In this document: positions 10,532 to 21,162 of the stretch, piece by piece
Position numbering within the stretch: the first letter of the stretch is position 1
Layout: the number at the start of each line of letters is the position of its first letter
Source of the DNA: Capsicum annuum
Lineage: Eukaryota; Streptophyta; Magnoliopsida; Solanales; Solanaceae
DNA: 64,000 nt
Assembly: GCF_002878395.1 (NCBI RefSeq)
Contig: NC_061121.1
Location: 130,570,870 to 130,634,869 of the forward strand
Direction: 5' to 3'
Translations under genes and position numbers: made by a program
The notes under the pieces: model-generated
What the model was told of the DNA's origin: nothing
The model's input: only the letters and a program-made list of their open reading frames with translations
Databases searched by the model: none

Positions 10532-12250
10532 TATCTATTTCATTATCTATTTCATTTTTTGAAATTTCATATATACTATCTTCGCTTTCTAATTCATAAT
10601 CTATATAATCTATTTGCATATATTATGCATTTTCTATCTTTATTTCTGATATTTGTTTCTTTTTTGGGTCTCTAGGCATTTTACAATCACTAGCTAAATG
10701 TCCTAGTTTTCCACAATTATAACAAATACATTCTTTTATAGATTTTTTTCTTATATGGTCTTTTATATTTTAAATTTTTTATATAATATCTTTTTCTTGG
10801 TTTCTTATACTTATATTGTGACTTTATGTACTTCTTATATTTCTTTTGTCTTTTTCTTTTCTGATAATGTTTTTCTTCAAATCCAAATTGGGGTGCTATT
10901 TTATCCTTGCAACATGCTAAATTTCTTATTAATGTTTTTTTCATTTTGTTTTCTTCTCTGTATTTTTCACATATATTCTTATACCATTGTTGTAGAAATT
11001 TTATTCTTGCTCATAGGGTATCTACTATTTTTGCTTCATCCCAACTCTTTATTATTTTTAAACTAAATGGTTTAGGTAATTTACTAAAATATAATCTTCT
11101 TGCTTCTTTACTTCCTTCTGTATTTTATGTTCCCTTATAGTAGTATTCTTTAAATGCACACGTATATTCATCTATATAACACATATTATATATTGCTAGT
11201 TTTAACATTAAATTTCTATTTGTATCTTTTTCTTTGTTTTGTTCTTCTTCTTCTATTGCCATACTGCTAAATTCATCTCTTATTATTATTTCATATTTTT
11301 TGAATATGTCTATTGGTGTTAGTTTAATTACTGTTGTTCCTTCTGTTTTTTTATCTGCCCTTAATATCTTTTTACTATCTTCAGTTTTATTTAAAAACCA
11401 TAATTTTGTTGTTCCTATTAGTGTTCTTTCTATATATTCTGGTGTACCTGTTGCATTTATACCATTGTCTAATAATTATTTTGTTATATATCCTATTCAT
11501 AATTATATCATTTTATTTACATCTATTACACAGTCTAAATCTAAGAAGTTATAATTTTTATTAATTATTTATTTTGGTGTCTATTTGTTGTATTCATTCT
11601 TTAGATTATACCTTTTAAACCTATCTTTATAATAATATGTAGGTTTTCTTATTTTTGATGTACTAAGTATTATATTTTCATCATCTTTTGCATCAAGAGT
11701 ATTTACTTCTCTATTTGTTTCTTCTATATTTTTATTAATTGCTTCTTGTTTTTTGCTTAATTTCTAGGTCTTCTATTTTTTTTTTTAAATTTCTATATAT
11801 GTTTCACTATTTTCTGAATCATAATTGTTTGTTTCTTTATTTCTAATTTTTCTTTGAATTGGTTTATTTCATCTAATAACTTTGTTATTTATCTTTTTCC
11901 ATTTCTTTTTGTATTTTTTCATATAAGTCTTTTAACATTTGTAATTTTTTTTCTAACTCAGCAATCCTATTATTTTTTATTTCTTCTATTTTTCATATTT
12001 CACCTGTAGTTTGTTGTTTTATTTTTTCTATTTTCTTTTTTCAGTCTATTTCTTCATTTTCTTTTGTTATTCTTACATAGCTGTTAATTTATCTTCTAAT
12101 TTTAATTCTTCTTTTTCTAACATTAAATATAAATGTTCACCTATTTTCTTATATCTTTTTTTTTTCTAAATTAGAAAATACTATTTTTATTTTTAATCCT
12201 TCGTGATTATCATATGTTTTTTCATCTATTATGAATTCTTCTTTATTCAT
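10506..12250 (-). pseudogene. Viral coat protein with zinc knuckle, broken
   Basis: A start ATG at 12248-12250 opens an Asn/Lys/Glu-rich, coiled-coil-like N-terminal part with several frameshifts (11.7-12.2 kb). The central capsid domain is recognisable at about 10950-11560. A Lys/Arg/Tyr-rich basic stretch (10717-10944) precedes a CX2CX4HX4C zinc knuckle at 10683-10724. After an in-frame TAA near 10622, an acidic tail rich in Asp, Glu and Ser ends at the TGA 10506-10508. Basic stretch, knuckle and acidic tail in this order are typical of caulimovirid coat proteins that package the pregenomic RNA. Confidence 0.85.
10683..10724 (-). other. Zinc knuckle CX2CX4HX4C in the viral coat protein
   Basis: The codons give Cys-Tyr-Asn-Cys-Gly-Lys-Leu-Gly-His-Leu-Ala-Ser-Asp-Cys with all four metal ligands intact. 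It is the classical retroviral/caulimovirid RNA-binding knuckle. Confidence 0.92.
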
Positions 12251-12255
12251 TTTAT

Positions 12256-12476
12256 CTATTTAATGGTATATAAATCATGTTGATATATGTATTCTAGGTT
12301 ATCTATTAGGGATTCTAAATATGATATTTCTTCTTTATGTGCCTTTATTGATTTTTGACATACTCCAACAATTATGTTATATTGTAGTTTTTCTTTTCTT
12401 ATTTTTAATTCTCTTCATTTCTTAGATAATATTTATTTAATTCTTTATATTTTTGGGATTCGTCTATATTATTCAT
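12256..12476 (-). pseudogene. Small viral ORF 2, frameshifted
   Basis: Begins at ATG 12474-12476, which overlaps the stop of the preceding ORF. It runs about 24 codons to a TAA near 12407. A neighbouring frame then stays open and protein-like to a TAG at 12256-12258, only five bases before the coat-protein ATG. This tight spacing and the protein-like composition after the break argue for one ancestral ORF of about 70-75 codons with a single frameshift. Helical and charged; no known motif. Confidence 0.55.
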
Positions 12477-12738
12477 TTGTACAGTATTTGTAATATTTTG
12501 GTGGATCTCTAAATCTAATTTTATCATAATTAGGTGATATATACCTCATTCTTCTAGATTTTAAATGGATTATTAATTTTGCCTCAATACTGGATATCAA
12601 AGTAATTAGGTAATCTAATCTATGGAGGTCTTCTTTTGTTTTATTTAGTTTCTTATACTCTGAATAATTACTATTTAGAATTCTTTTAACTTCTCTAAAA
12701 GTCTGTATATTTTTAAATGGTCTTCTCATAATTAACAA
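12469..12738 (-). CDS. Small viral ORF 1 (unknown function), intact
   Basis: An uninterrupted 89-codon frame at the 5' side of the coding block. It is basic, with a predicted helical centre (Leu/Ile-rich with Lys/Glu) and an Arg/Tyr-rich end. Its stop lies in ATGAATAA, where the ATG of the next ORF overlaps it, a junction style used by caulimovirids for successive translation on one RNA. Small leading ORFs of uncertain role are common in this family. I do not recognise a specific function. Confidence 0.55.
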   Translation of the reverse strand: MLIMRRPFKNIQTFREVKRILNSNYSEYKKLNKTKEDLHRLDYLITLISSIEAKLIIHLKSRRMRYISPNYDKIRFRDPPKYYKYCTNE

Positions 12739-12790
12739 ATAACAACATAGTTAACAAGATAACACAGCTTATAATTAACATATCTCATAA

Positions 12791-13360
12791 CTAATAGTAT
12801 ACATTAAACTAATACATGCATTATCTTTTCATTACACTCTACCAAACGACCCCTAAATGTGCATTAGTTTAGTGATCACGCATGTCATGCCTTTATACTA
12901 TTACAAGGTATATTGAGTCCTATCGATAGGGTGTATACATTGGACCTCACATTCGTTCATGCAGTTTATGTCGGTTAGTAGACTCTCTAACAAACAGACT
13001 CTTTATATTTGTACACGTCCCTTAGTTTCAATTTAAATATACTGTATTTTGACTATCTAGATATATTATTGCATATCCACATGTATGTATATCATTATGA
13101 GGTCATTGTAGTACAGTTTAAACATAACTCCTAAAGTTTTTTGACCCGTGTTTCTTTAATATATCAAGTTAGTTTTAACATTAAAACACAAATCATATAA
13201 TCAAACAACACTTGTTATGATAAATGTTGGAGAATAAGTTGAGAATGTGTCAGTTCTAAGTCCCAATGGGATTTGATATCTAATTTTCATTTACCATTAC
13301 ATTACTTGCCCCCTAAAATATTCCTTATATGTCGGAGACAACAAATTTTTTGGAGTCATT
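12791..13360. other. Intergenic stretch with a possible decayed LTR scrap
   Basis: Mostly featureless AT-rich DNA. The phrase around 12960-12995 (catgcagtttatgtcggtta then actctct) resembles the internal LTR phrase cacatggtttatgttggtta seen near 28800, 43495 and 58860, so a worn LTR fragment may lie here. No coding frame. Confidence 0.3.
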
Positions 13361-13368
13361 GTTGGAGA

Positions 13369-13560
13369 CAGAGGTGGAATTTTAAACTTGTGGGTTTCCA
13401 AGGACTCCTTTCCTGCCATTAAGCTATCCCTTGGTTTAGTTATGGGTTCCCACCTATTAATATTTATAACTTTTGACGATTTTTCTATGTAATTTTAAGC
13501 CTTACGATAGCGAGTGTGGGTTCCGAGGAACCCGCGCCTTCTACTCTACATCCACCACTG
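13369..13560. mobile_element. hAT-type MITE, 192 bp, with 8-bp target duplication
   Basis: Terminal inverted repeats: left cagaggtgga, right tccaccactg, whose complement is cagtggtgga. Flanking 8-mers are gttggaga (13361-13368) and gtcggaga (13561-13568), one mismatch. An 8-bp duplication with CAGNGGTGGA ends is the hAT signature. It is too short to encode transposase, so it is a non-autonomous derivative. Confidence 0.88.
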
Positions 13561-13669
13561 GTCGGAGACTTAATGAATTGATAATTTCATTGTTCGTTCT
13601 ATTTAATTTAGATAAGAAAATGTTATCAATTAGGTCTTACTAGTGAATGAAACTTAAAGATTTATCATA

Positions 13670-14237
13670 GATCAATAATAGGCAACAATGGTAGCAATAC
13701 TAGCAGCGCACATACTGGTGCACAATGTGACAGCCCCACTAGTTAATAAGGTTACTTCCAACATAATTAGACTTTCAAGTATTAGAAGATGGGTAATGAA
13801 ATAGGATATGATGGAATTATTCTGCTCATGTAGGCAATTTATAGGTTTACCATTCGAGGACATGCAATTGCATATCCAAAATAATATTGGAGATTGCAAA
13901 CACCTATATTAAGAAAGGATTATAATCAATAGTGTGACGTTCGCTTTGTTCACATTCTTATTACTGGGGGAAACAAAAAGATGGCTTAAAGCTGAGCCAT
14001 AAAATTTTATCACTTCACGGGATACTTTTTCCTTTAAATCCATAAAAAGGTTTTTTTATTTGGGAAGCTATCTAAATTATGAAGTGAGATATTGCCATTC
14101 AAGCAAAAAAAGGAGAAGCCGTACCCCAAGCTTGGGAATATCTCAACATATTGTAGATAAGTTACATATTGTAGATAAGTTGTCCTCATCATTGTCAAGA
14201 CAAAGAATTGTTAACACATGCATTAATTGAAAGTTTA
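13670..14237 (+). pseudogene. Gypsy-type gag fragment
   Basis: A plus-strand frame shows F-I-G-L-P-F-E-D followed about 40 codons later by F-x-L-L-G-E-T-K-R-W-L-K-A-E-P, and then A-W-E-Y-L and L-L-T-H-A-L-I-E-S-L. This series matches the order in the capsid part of Ty3/gypsy gag proteins of the Athila/Tat kind (G-L-P-x-E-D, F-S-L-x-x-x-A-x-x-W-L, A-W-E-R, L-L-x-x-F-Y). Several stops are present. It ends abruptly at 14238 where an LTR end begins, so it was cut by that insertion. Lineage is tentative. Confidence 0.5.
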
Positions 14238-14469
14238 TGTCACGACCCAATTTGTCAAGTCATGATGGCAACTAGTTTAACCTACAAAAAGGTAACCCAG
14301 ATCATAGCCCAGAACGACAAGTAATGGGCTATTGGTAAAAGGTATGAAGAATACTAAAAAGTGCGTGTACAAATGATTGTAGGTGATATAATATAAAAAT
14401 GGTAATATATTTATATGTAAGATAGATAACGAGCAAAAGAGAATTGCACGACCTAGTAAGGTCAGTACA
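14238..14469 (-). mobile_element. Truncated LTR end of the C/E family
   Basis: Begins TGTCACGACCCAATTT and follows the same phrases (tcatgatggcaacta, gtttaacc, acaagtaatgggcta, acctagtaaggtc) as the neighbouring LTR that starts at 14470. Only about 232 bases remain before the second LTR begins. It is a related copy into which element C inserted, or a partial duplication. Confidence 0.65.
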
Positions 14470-15275
14470 TGTCACGAACCAATTTTACGGGTCATGATTG
14501 AACCTACTTTAACCCTCCAGTTGTTAATCCAAAGCATAGCCTTGATTGACAAGTAATGGGATAGTTGGTGGAAAATAGAATAAATGTCAAAAATATTCAA
14601 TAATTAGATTGGAAGAAATAAGACATAAGAACGATATAATAACTAGAGAGAAAGAAAGAGAAAGAATAAAGTATCCCAAGACCTAGTAAGGTCTGTACAA
14701 GGGCCTCTAGCAAAACAATAATAGTATAAGTAGTATTGAATATACAATAGTCTTGAATAGAGGCACCATACAAAATAGAAAAGGGTTAGAAAGTCAGCTC
14801 TTGCTCTAAAAGCTCACCTTATCTCCAAACTCTTACTAGCACTAGTACAAACATCAACGGTCGCAGCTAGTACTTGGTTATGTATAAAAAAAAGATGCAC
14901 GAGTGAAGGATGAATACAAACGAGTACTCAATAAGCATCATCAGTCAATTGAGCTAAATTATAATAAATATTCAATAACATGTTAGAAGGTAAACTAAAG
15001 TCAATAAAAGAGTCAAACCTGAAAAAATGCTCCAAATATTGAAAATTGATAATCGAGTAAATAATATTGAAAAGAAAGTAACTAACTAAAGCCTAATAGG
15101 GCCCCCATAAGTCCAGGTGCGATATACAAAAGTAAAAAAATCCACTCAATCCCCTGTATGCACCATGAATTCAATAAAGAAAGAAGTATTGACAATGACA
15201 ATACCAAAGAACAAAATTCATAAAATCATAACTCTGTTTTCTCCTAGCCATAACCATCAAACTCGAATCGATTCC

Positions 15276-16035
15276 ATAGCCCTCATAATTGTCGGACTCA
15301 AATTGATCTTTGTCTCATAATTACCGACTTGAACCGATGTTGAATCATAATTTTTAAACTCAAATTAGTCTTATTATCATAATTGAAAGACTCAAACTGA
15401 TCTTAATATCATAATTTCTGGACTCAAACTAGAGCTGTCAAATACGGGTCGGCCCAGCCCATCAGGGCTAGACCACACGGGTTTTGAGTTTGACGGGCCA
15501 GGTTGGGCTGGCTTATCAAAATAACGAGCCAAAAAATATCAAGCCCACACCATTATTCTATGGGCTGCGGGCCTCACGGGCCAACCCATTTTTGAAAAAA
15601 TAATATTTTATAATTTGATATTAGAATGTTAATAAACATAAATATTACCAAACAATATTATAGAGTTAATACTTGTTAATCAAGACTCCAACACCCCCAA
15701 AAATACTCCTAATAGCGAAATTAAATAACTTTTGACATGATATCCTTCGAACTAAATAAAAATACTAATAAACAATCTAAATAGTTGCATGTATTTGAAT
15801 TACGGGTCAGGCCACGGGCTAGCCCAACCCATATTGCTCAACCCCTACGAGCCACGAACTTATACGGGTTGGGCTAAAAATCCCTATTCTTAAATAGGCT
15901 ACAAAAATGAAAGTCCAACTCCATCAAATTTTAGGCTAGGTCAGGCCGGCCCAATAGGCTTGACCCATATTGATAGCTCTAACTCAAACCAATCTTAATA
16001 TAATTGTTATCGGACTCAAATCGATCTTAAGAAAT
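15276..16035. repeat. Short tandem repeat inside LTR C (about 32 bp), split by an MITE
   Basis: Units of the form cataattgtcggactcaaa plus attgatctt repeat about six times, four before and one or two after the inserted MITE at 15430-15981. The 5' LTR has the equivalent array at 26486-26700. Confidence 0.7.
15430..15981. mobile_element. hAT-type MITE, 552 bp, with perfect 8-bp target duplication
   Basis: Left end tagagctgtcaaatacgggt, right end complement tagagctatcaatatgggt. Flanking 8-mers actcaaac at 15422-15429 and 15982-15989 are identical. The subterminal regions are rich in gggctggc/ggcccaac motifs in both orientations (gggcc, cgggccaaccc, ggccggccc). No transposase frame. It splits an otherwise continuous tandem repeat of the host LTR, so it is younger than that LTR. 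Confidence 0.93.
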
Positions 16036-17889
16036 TCAAGGTATAAGACCAAACAATGTCATATAATTTCTAATCTTCCTTAGTCTTAGGAATATTAATA
16101 GGATAATACAAGAAAGCCTCTTGAGGATATAAGAAGATAATTATAATATATACCTAGAGAGGGCTGGAAAGGCCCACATTTAACCCCAACAATCCATTCT
16201 AATAAAATTTATATTCTAAACTAGGCTAACATTCCAATGTCTTGCTATAAGGGAATAAATAACTCTCATTATGTCAGAAGGTAGTAATTCAACCCAAAGG
16301 ATGAGTAGTTAGGTCAGATTCTCCCAAACAAGGCTCCTTAACAGTCTAGATAATGAAAATTTGCTATCTATACATGCAAGCTGAAAAATTTCAATCCAAA
16401 ACTAGCACAATATCATACCAGTACTATAATAAAGCGCATCCGTGAGTAGAGTAAACCTAGTCTACCTGGACATTGGAGGATGCCTGATAAATTCTACTAA
16501 ATTAGTAAGTTTTTCTTCACAAAAAATATCACACGGTGCCACAGTATCAAAATAGTGATCGACATATTAATACGAGTATAATGAGACCCATATTTTATTT
16601 TAATTTCTCGAGTTAAAATTAATTAAAAATCCCATATGGGACCTGCTTACATTATCATAATTTTTGAACGGTCAACACGCCTTTAGGCTCAGTAACATTC
16701 ACCCTCAATAACAAATAAATTTTGAGATAAAATGACACCAAAATCAATCTATCAAGAAACTAGGAATTTAAGATAAATTGAAGAACTATATTAAGAATTT
16801 GATGGTTACTTACAAGGATTACAATGATAAAATGACTTTCCTAAGGTCACCAATACCCCACGATCATCCAATAAACAATATCCTGATTTTTCTATGCTCT
16901 CTAGGGTTTAATGTATTTAAGAGTTAAAGGAAATGAGAGAAAATAGGCAAAAAGGGAAATAAATGTTCCTGTGGTTACCGCTTAAGTAGACATTTGACTA
17001 CTTAAGTGATCGCTTCTAAAATGACACATGGTCACTTAAGAGACCCGTGCCCCAAGCTTACCTCTGCAAAATCAGACAATAAATTTCTTAAGCGATATCT
17101 GCTAAAGCGGTCAGGTCTTTGCTAAAGCCACTAGGCGGGGACCTTCTTGGCTACGAATGTGGTTCCCTTGGCCTTTTAAGCAATTACCTCATAAGAAGCT
17201 AGACCAGTTTAATCCATACACCAGTTGAAACTTGATTTTTACTAAGTTTCCATTAACACCTTGAAATTCATTCAGAATATTGTGAAAGCAAAGAAACTAA
17301 GCTACCTCATAAAATTTGATATTCCAAACTCAATGACATCATTGAATCCTCTATTTGGATTTATTTTGAGGAAATATAGGACCCACACCTAAGGTTCACC
17401 TTCATCAAAATACACCAATTATCCCAAAATGAGTCTGGAAGACTTGAGACTTAAACCTAAGTCCCCATTCTAAAATTGATGTTTCAGACCTGATGAAAAT
17501 GTAAAAATTTAAATACGTGGTCATTTACCTCATATTTATTCCTGATAGCCAATCCTTAACAACGAGAACTTCAAAATAAGGAATTGCCTCTAAAATCCAA
17601 ATGAACTGCCTCATAACTAAACTGTTACCTCCAATAAGTCATACATTATTGACGAAAATATATACTCTAAATGATGAAAAGGTGTAGAAATGTAGATAAT
17701 TACATAGAAGGTCATTATAATATTCATAACTTAAAGAACTTTGTCTACAAAAGTAAGGGGTTAGGATATACCTAAAGGCTAGAACAGGTGCAGACATTAT
17801 GCCCTGATCTCTATCTCGACCTCTTAAGTAGCCTTCTCTATAATGAGGTGTATCCAATGAACCTTAACCATATGAATCTCTCTAGAGCG

Positions 17890-18372
17890 CAACTGTTTGA
17901 CATCCGTAGCTAATATGAGAACTAGCTTATCCATGATGGTAAATCAATCATCTAACTAATTCGAGTCCAATAAAAGGACATGTAACTCATTAGGGAAATA
18001 ACACCGTGGTATAGAAAACAAAAAAAGTTGGATGAGAAATGGCAAAGTCTAGGGACAGGGCCAACACATAAGACACCTTTAAAACTGTGAAAAGTATCTT
18101 AAAAATCCCAATATATCTGGGGTGGAGCTTTCCCTTTCTCCCGAACAATATTACACATTTTATGGGCGATACTTGATGGAACGTTCGATCTCCAGCTCCA
18201 AATCTTATGTCACAAAGTCTATGATCTGTATAGTCCTTCTATTTATTTTGATCTTTCCTTAGCCTATCCTGAATTAGCTAAACTCTATCCAACAACTCTT
18301 AAAGTAAGTAGGTACCATGACGCTAAACCTTAGAAGTTTCAAACCACACTATTAGAGACCTAAAACGCCTAC
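17890..18372 (-). pseudogene. Integrase C-terminal part of element C
   Basis: On the minus strand from 18372 downward: G-R-R-F-R-S-L-I-V-W-F-E, then R-L-R-K-D-Q-N-K-Q-K-D-Y, then K-V-like V-S-P-I-K and G-K-L-H-P-R-Y-I-G-I-F-K-I-L. These are the well-known late integrase and GPY/F-type blocks of Ty3/gypsy chromoviruses. Stops occur throughout. The frame resumes in the same register at 21158 on the other side of solo LTR B. Confidence 0.88.
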
Positions 18373-18377
18373 CACAT

Positions 18378-21157
18378 TGGTATGACCCAAAAGCCAAGCG
18401 TCATGTTGGCACTTGTCATAGCAAGCCTTGTCAATTAAGCCTATCAAACAAACTAATAAAAAAAGGGAAATAATAACAATGACCCAAAGTAAGGCTTATA
18501 TAATGAAGTCAAAACCACAAAATATATTAAAATACAAAGAACATAACCAAAAGATATTATACCATAATCCCAAAAACTGGTGTCATCATATAAAAATATC
18601 ACTAGTAGAACTCGAGATCAAAATATATAAGATATTCAAAATAGGAAAAACTCTGTCTCTAAATACAAAATAAGGACATCGACTAAATAAAGAATGTAGA
18701 CTTTAGAAGCAAGAATCCAACTTCTGCCTAAACAAGATCCAAAGTATCACCCAAAGTCAACCACTATGAGGAGAACTCGAACCAGGATCCATACCAAATG
18801 GGCATAATAGGCATAAGTATGGTCCAATAATACTCGTTAGGTATCATTATCCAACTGAGAAAAGTAGTTTATAAATCATAAAAACTATACACTAAGGGCA
18901 TGCCACCTGTAACTAGAAAATATCCCAAACACTATCCCATACTGTCTCCACTAACAGTTCTATAATATACACATATACCATAACAATACACAAGTGAAGT
19001 AAAAGTATATATGTATCACACATATGAATATGAAGTAAAAATAAACATAGATAGTTATCACATCAAGGAAAAATATATCACATCAATGTACAAACTAAAT
19101 ATAAATGCAATAGAGATGATGATGATAATGCTAATGGTGATAATGATGATAATGACGCCCAAAGTTGTTGCACAACCTCCATATACAACTATGGATCTAA
19201 AACTTGTTGGCATAGGACCCATCAGGGGTTTGTTAACCCGTATAAAACCAAAATCCAATACCAATATCCATAACTCCTCTTCAACATATTCATTTGTAGA
19301 GGGTTTTAAAGATATCACAATTTCAATTAGAAAAAGCCAGTATTTCCAGTATTTTCATAGAGGTACCAATTTTTCATGAATGTATATGATATGAGGATGT
19401 AATGTTCACAACTAACCAGAATGAGAATTTCCATATCCAACCCATATACCAACAAAGTGAGCTAATAATCCACTCAATATTTTAAATCATCAATGAATTC
19501 AAACACATACCATATGCTAAGAGAGTAGAATAAAATTAAATAACACCATTGATAAAACTTTAGGCTTTTTCATTAATAGGATACAATTAATTTCATTTAT
19601 ACAAGGTCAACAACATCTTATAATGCACCACAAAGTCACACATAACAAATAATATTACCAAAACAACAAAATACATCAGTATATAGACCCCCACACGAGC
19701 ATGATACAACAATTATAACCATTTTAAGGATTAGTTCCCACACTCTTAACATGTTTTTGTACCAACATTAACTATTCAACCCAGTCTAAAGAAAATTAGT
19801 CCATAACCAACATCCAATGCCTAAAACAAGTCCAAACACCTTCAATCTAAAGCCTTACATCTCACGAACAGACTTAGAATCAATTAAATCATAAAAATAT
19901 AAATCTACGCATCAAAAGAAAGCCAACGATACCCATTTTATCTATTTTTGTGTCGGGGTCAAAATGAAACCCCGAAATGGGTTTCTTAAAAAAAGGGTAA
20001 AATCATAATTTTATTTTTGAAACATATTGCCGATATTTATAGGAGTCTATAACTGAAAACTCAAGAAAAAAATAAGTTAAAACTAATGTCCCAAATGAAG
20101 AAAAATCATTCTTAAACCTTACAGACAATTGAAACTTATTTTAAAATCAAGAATAAAAGTTGTTTTGAAGATAAAATAAAAAAAAGTGATAACTGTAATA
20201 TCAGAAACTCACCCATTTGAAAACGAGTTGAAATTGGTGTTTAAATTGAAGAATTACAATTTTTAGGCCTTACGGGCGAAAATCCCCATATCTACCTTTC
20301 TAATTCACATTTAAACAATAATTACATGATGAAATTTGGAGAAAATAATTGAAATAGATATTTTGGGGCTTACCAAAGCTTAAAAGTTGAAGAAATTGCA
20401 TAAAATCATGAAAACCTATGCTCCAACACTAAAAAATGATGAAAAATGGCAAAACATGGGTATCTACAAGACCCAGGCATTACATATGCGATGACCGGGT
20501 CGCATATGTGGTACCTGACCTGAGGGCAGGTATCGCATATATGAAGCATAAATTGTAAACATGAGTCCCACAATCGAGGCCAAGATGTTGCATATGCAAC
20601 ACTTGTATCTTGTCAGTTGAGATGCATAAGCGACTGACCCATTGCATTTATTGGTGCACAACACCAGTTGGAGACTTGGAATATGCAGACCCCTCATGAT
20701 TCATCTTCAATTCTATGAATGTAAATGAGCTATGCTACCCTATCCAAATCGACGCTCTGAAATTAATGATGATATTAAATTTTTTTAAAAAATAATATTT
20801 TTCACAAAGTTAACCCTCGAAACCCAATTTTACTACTTTTCAAATTGAGGGTCGAAATTAGATATAAAATCCATGAACCCAAACCAACTATTTACCAACC
20901 TAAAATAGACATTTCGGAAGTACTGGTGCAGTCTATTTTGCCTTCTGATGCACAGATTAATAAATTTTTAATGAAGTCAACTATAAGGCTTTTTAAGACA
21001 CCAAACACCATAATTTCACATAAATCACACCAAATGCATTAGGTACCATGCCAAGAATAACCATACCCCAAAAATACCATAATGCAACCACAAAAAGGGT
21101 TAGAATAGTCAAATAAAAAAAAATTTCACATAAATCATAAAAAATTAGGTCGTTACA
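18378..21157 (-). mobile_element. Solo LTR B (2.78 kb) inserted in integrase of element C
   Basis: Read on the minus strand it begins TGTAACGACCTAATTTTTT (21157 downward) and ends ...GGGTCATACCA (18378). Flanks on the plus strand are cacat (18373-18377) and catat (21158-21162), a 5-bp duplication with one mismatch. Removing the LTR and one copy restores the integrase phrase A-L-Y-G-R-R across the joint. No internal region or PBS is present, so it arose by LTR-LTR recombination. Confidence 0.92.
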
Positions 21158-21162
21158 CATAT

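Larger units (their letters stand above)
4522..12790 (-). mobile_element. Endogenous pararetrovirus (Caulimoviridae, solendovirus-like), decayed
   Basis: An extremely AT-rich minus-strand block carries, in order: small ORFs, coat protein with zinc knuckle, movement protein, retropepsin-like domains, RT with YIDD, RNase H, and a transactivator-like ORF, followed by a TATA box and leader. There is no integrase and no LTR, as expected for Caulimoviridae. Excluding the sequence duplicated around the gap, the block is about 7.9 kb, close to the roughly 7.8 kb of tobacco vein clearing virus. Stops and frameshifts occur in most genes, so it is an inactive fossil. Outer limits are approximate and were set by where viral-type coding and base composition stop. 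Confidence 0.9.
14470..17885 (-). mobile_element. 3' LTR of gypsy element C (with an MITE inside)
   Basis: Low end TGTCACGAACC. Its phrases recur in the 5' LTR of the same element (25691-27293): agttggtggaaaatag, a run of about 32-bp cataattg...ctcaaa...cttaat repeats, and actttcctaaggtcacc versus actttcctaagctcacc with ccccacgatca. It also matches LTR E. Adjacent on its high side is the end of integrase, as expected for a 3' LTR on the minus strand. Length is about 2.85 kb without the MITE. High boundary approximate. Confidence 0.75.

Noticed and set aside
4522..12790. Pararetrovirus as an active or inducible virus
   Set aside because: Coat protein, movement protein, RT and transactivator frames contain stops and shifts, and both protease-like active sites are altered. 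It is described only as a fossil.
19011..19379. 122-codon plus-strand ORF inside solo LTR B
   Set aside because: Low-complexity Met/Ile stretch from a gatgat/aatgat run inside an LTR, with no homologous frame in related LTRs.
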